This document shows, one piece after another, positions 63,281-64,000 of a stretch of 64,000 bases of DNA (the stretch's first letter is position 1; the number at the start of each line of letters is the position of its first letter). The notes under the pieces are model-generated. The model had not been told where the DNA came from. It saw only the letters and a list, made by a program, of their open reading frames with translations, and ran no database searches. The stretch is from Hydractinia symbiolongicarpus (lineage: Eukaryota > Cnidaria > Hydrozoa > Anthoathecata > Hydractiniidae): positions 13,949,351 to 14,013,350 of the forward strand of contig NC_079877.1 in the NCBI RefSeq assembly GCF_029227915.1. Direction: 5' to 3'. Position numbers and translations under genes: made by a program.

Positions 63281-63640
63281 GTGGCGCTGTAGATTAGTGG
63301 TTATAGCTCTCGTACTCTGTGCGGGAGACCGGGGTTCGATTCCTCTTGACGGCGATTCAACATGGGCGAGTGAATGTTACCATAGCCCCGGGTTAACCCA
63401 AGCCATGTGAGGGAAATTGGGAAGATGGCACACTGTGTGGGCCGTTGGATGTTGCCGGGAGTTGTCTAGTAGAGCGCGGGCTCTAATTGGGTCTGCGTAG
63501 CTCAAAATGAGCATTAAATACTCTAGGACTCTCCATCTACGCCATGGCCCCTCCTGGAAATAATAGACAGGGTATATCCCTCGATATTTGTGAGGCTAGC
63601 CATGTAAAATATGCACATCTATCTATCTATCTGTCATGGC
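63281..63640 (+). mobile_element. tRNA-derived SINE
   Basis: A tRNA-like head has A-box-like TAGATTAGTGGTTATAGC and B box GGTTCGATTCC spaced about 30 bases apart (63289-63343). It is followed by a unique body of about 260 bases and a terminal (TATC)n/(CTAT)n tail near 63622-63640. The head does not fold as a normal tRNA (oversized anticodon loop), so it is a SINE rather than a tRNA gene. Confidence 0.75.
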
Positions 63641-64000
63641 TAGAGACAGATGGAAATGTTAGGGTAAAACTTGCCCCAACATTCCTAATTAACTTTAAAA
63701 CTTTGTAACATATGTGCAAAGAAGTTTTAAAGAGTTTTCTAGCTAGCTAGCTATAAATAATAACATATATAGCATAATTAAAATCAAAGCATGGCATGAA
63801 ACAAGGTACCATCTTTGTTTACATGTTTGGAAATGCCTCATTGACCCAGACTTATTTGACTCTACTTGTCCATTTTTACCGCATTGAGGATTTGCTGACC
63901 ATAGTCATAGGCCCTGGACCAATCTAGTTTCCAACGCTTCTTTTTCGCTTTCTGATATCCTCGCCTCGTATACTATACATGTGCTAGATCAAGTTCCACT

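Overview
The window is AT-rich nuclear DNA from an animal. Genes are split by many GT-AG introns, there is no operon structure, and roughly half the sequence is decayed mobile-element material. The repeat content (degraded proteins of families I associate with cnidarian genomes, Helitron-like ends, tRNA-derived SINEs, short inverted-repeat elements) suggests a cnidarian, possibly a hydrozoan. That assignment is inference and was not checked by a search.

Four host genes can be read with confidence. (1) NDUFS2, the 49-kDa core subunit of mitochondrial complex I, is on the minus strand (15076-22976). I assembled 14 phase-consistent exons giving 465 codons. (2) A single-exon minus-strand gene (25312-26868) encodes ankyrin repeats plus a C-terminal SINA/SIAH-like RING finger, a probable E3 ubiquitin ligase. 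(3) A 25-exon minus-strand gene spans 29888-56550 and encodes a 743-residue WD40 protein with two propeller-like halves. (4) Inside the 12.3-kb intron 16 of that WD40 gene, on the opposite strand, lies a complete 11-exon gene (37949-44059) for a 961-residue single-pass membrane protein: signal peptide, nine fibronectin type III domains, transmembrane helix, short tail. Every intron of this gene is phase 1 and each ectodomain exon encodes exactly one FN3 domain.

Layout: 1-14.8 kb is a graveyard of mobile DNA. It holds a plus-strand transposon-like pseudogene (5.6-8.1 kb), and a minus-strand DDE-type transposase pseudogene (about 9.0-10.8 kb) split by a 734-bp TTAA-flanked inverted-repeat element whose removal restores the local reading frame. 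It also holds two head-to-tail Helitron-like elements, a Helitron-type helicase remnant, and tRNA-like SINEs. NDUFS2 occupies 15-23 kb and the ankyrin-RING gene 25.3-26.9 kb. A 14-bp minisatellite of about 70 copies fills 27.56-28.54 kb. The WD40 gene and its nested FN3 gene fill 29.9-56.6 kb. The right end (56.6-64 kb) holds degenerate tandem repeats, a large minus-strand pseudogene of a repetitive family (58.8-61.5 kb), a possible lone exon, a TTAA-flanked MITE and a full SINE.

Exon boundaries were placed by eye from splice signals, phase and protein continuity. All of the main models keep frame from start to stop. I did not see rRNA, CRISPR, or a convincing functional tRNA gene.
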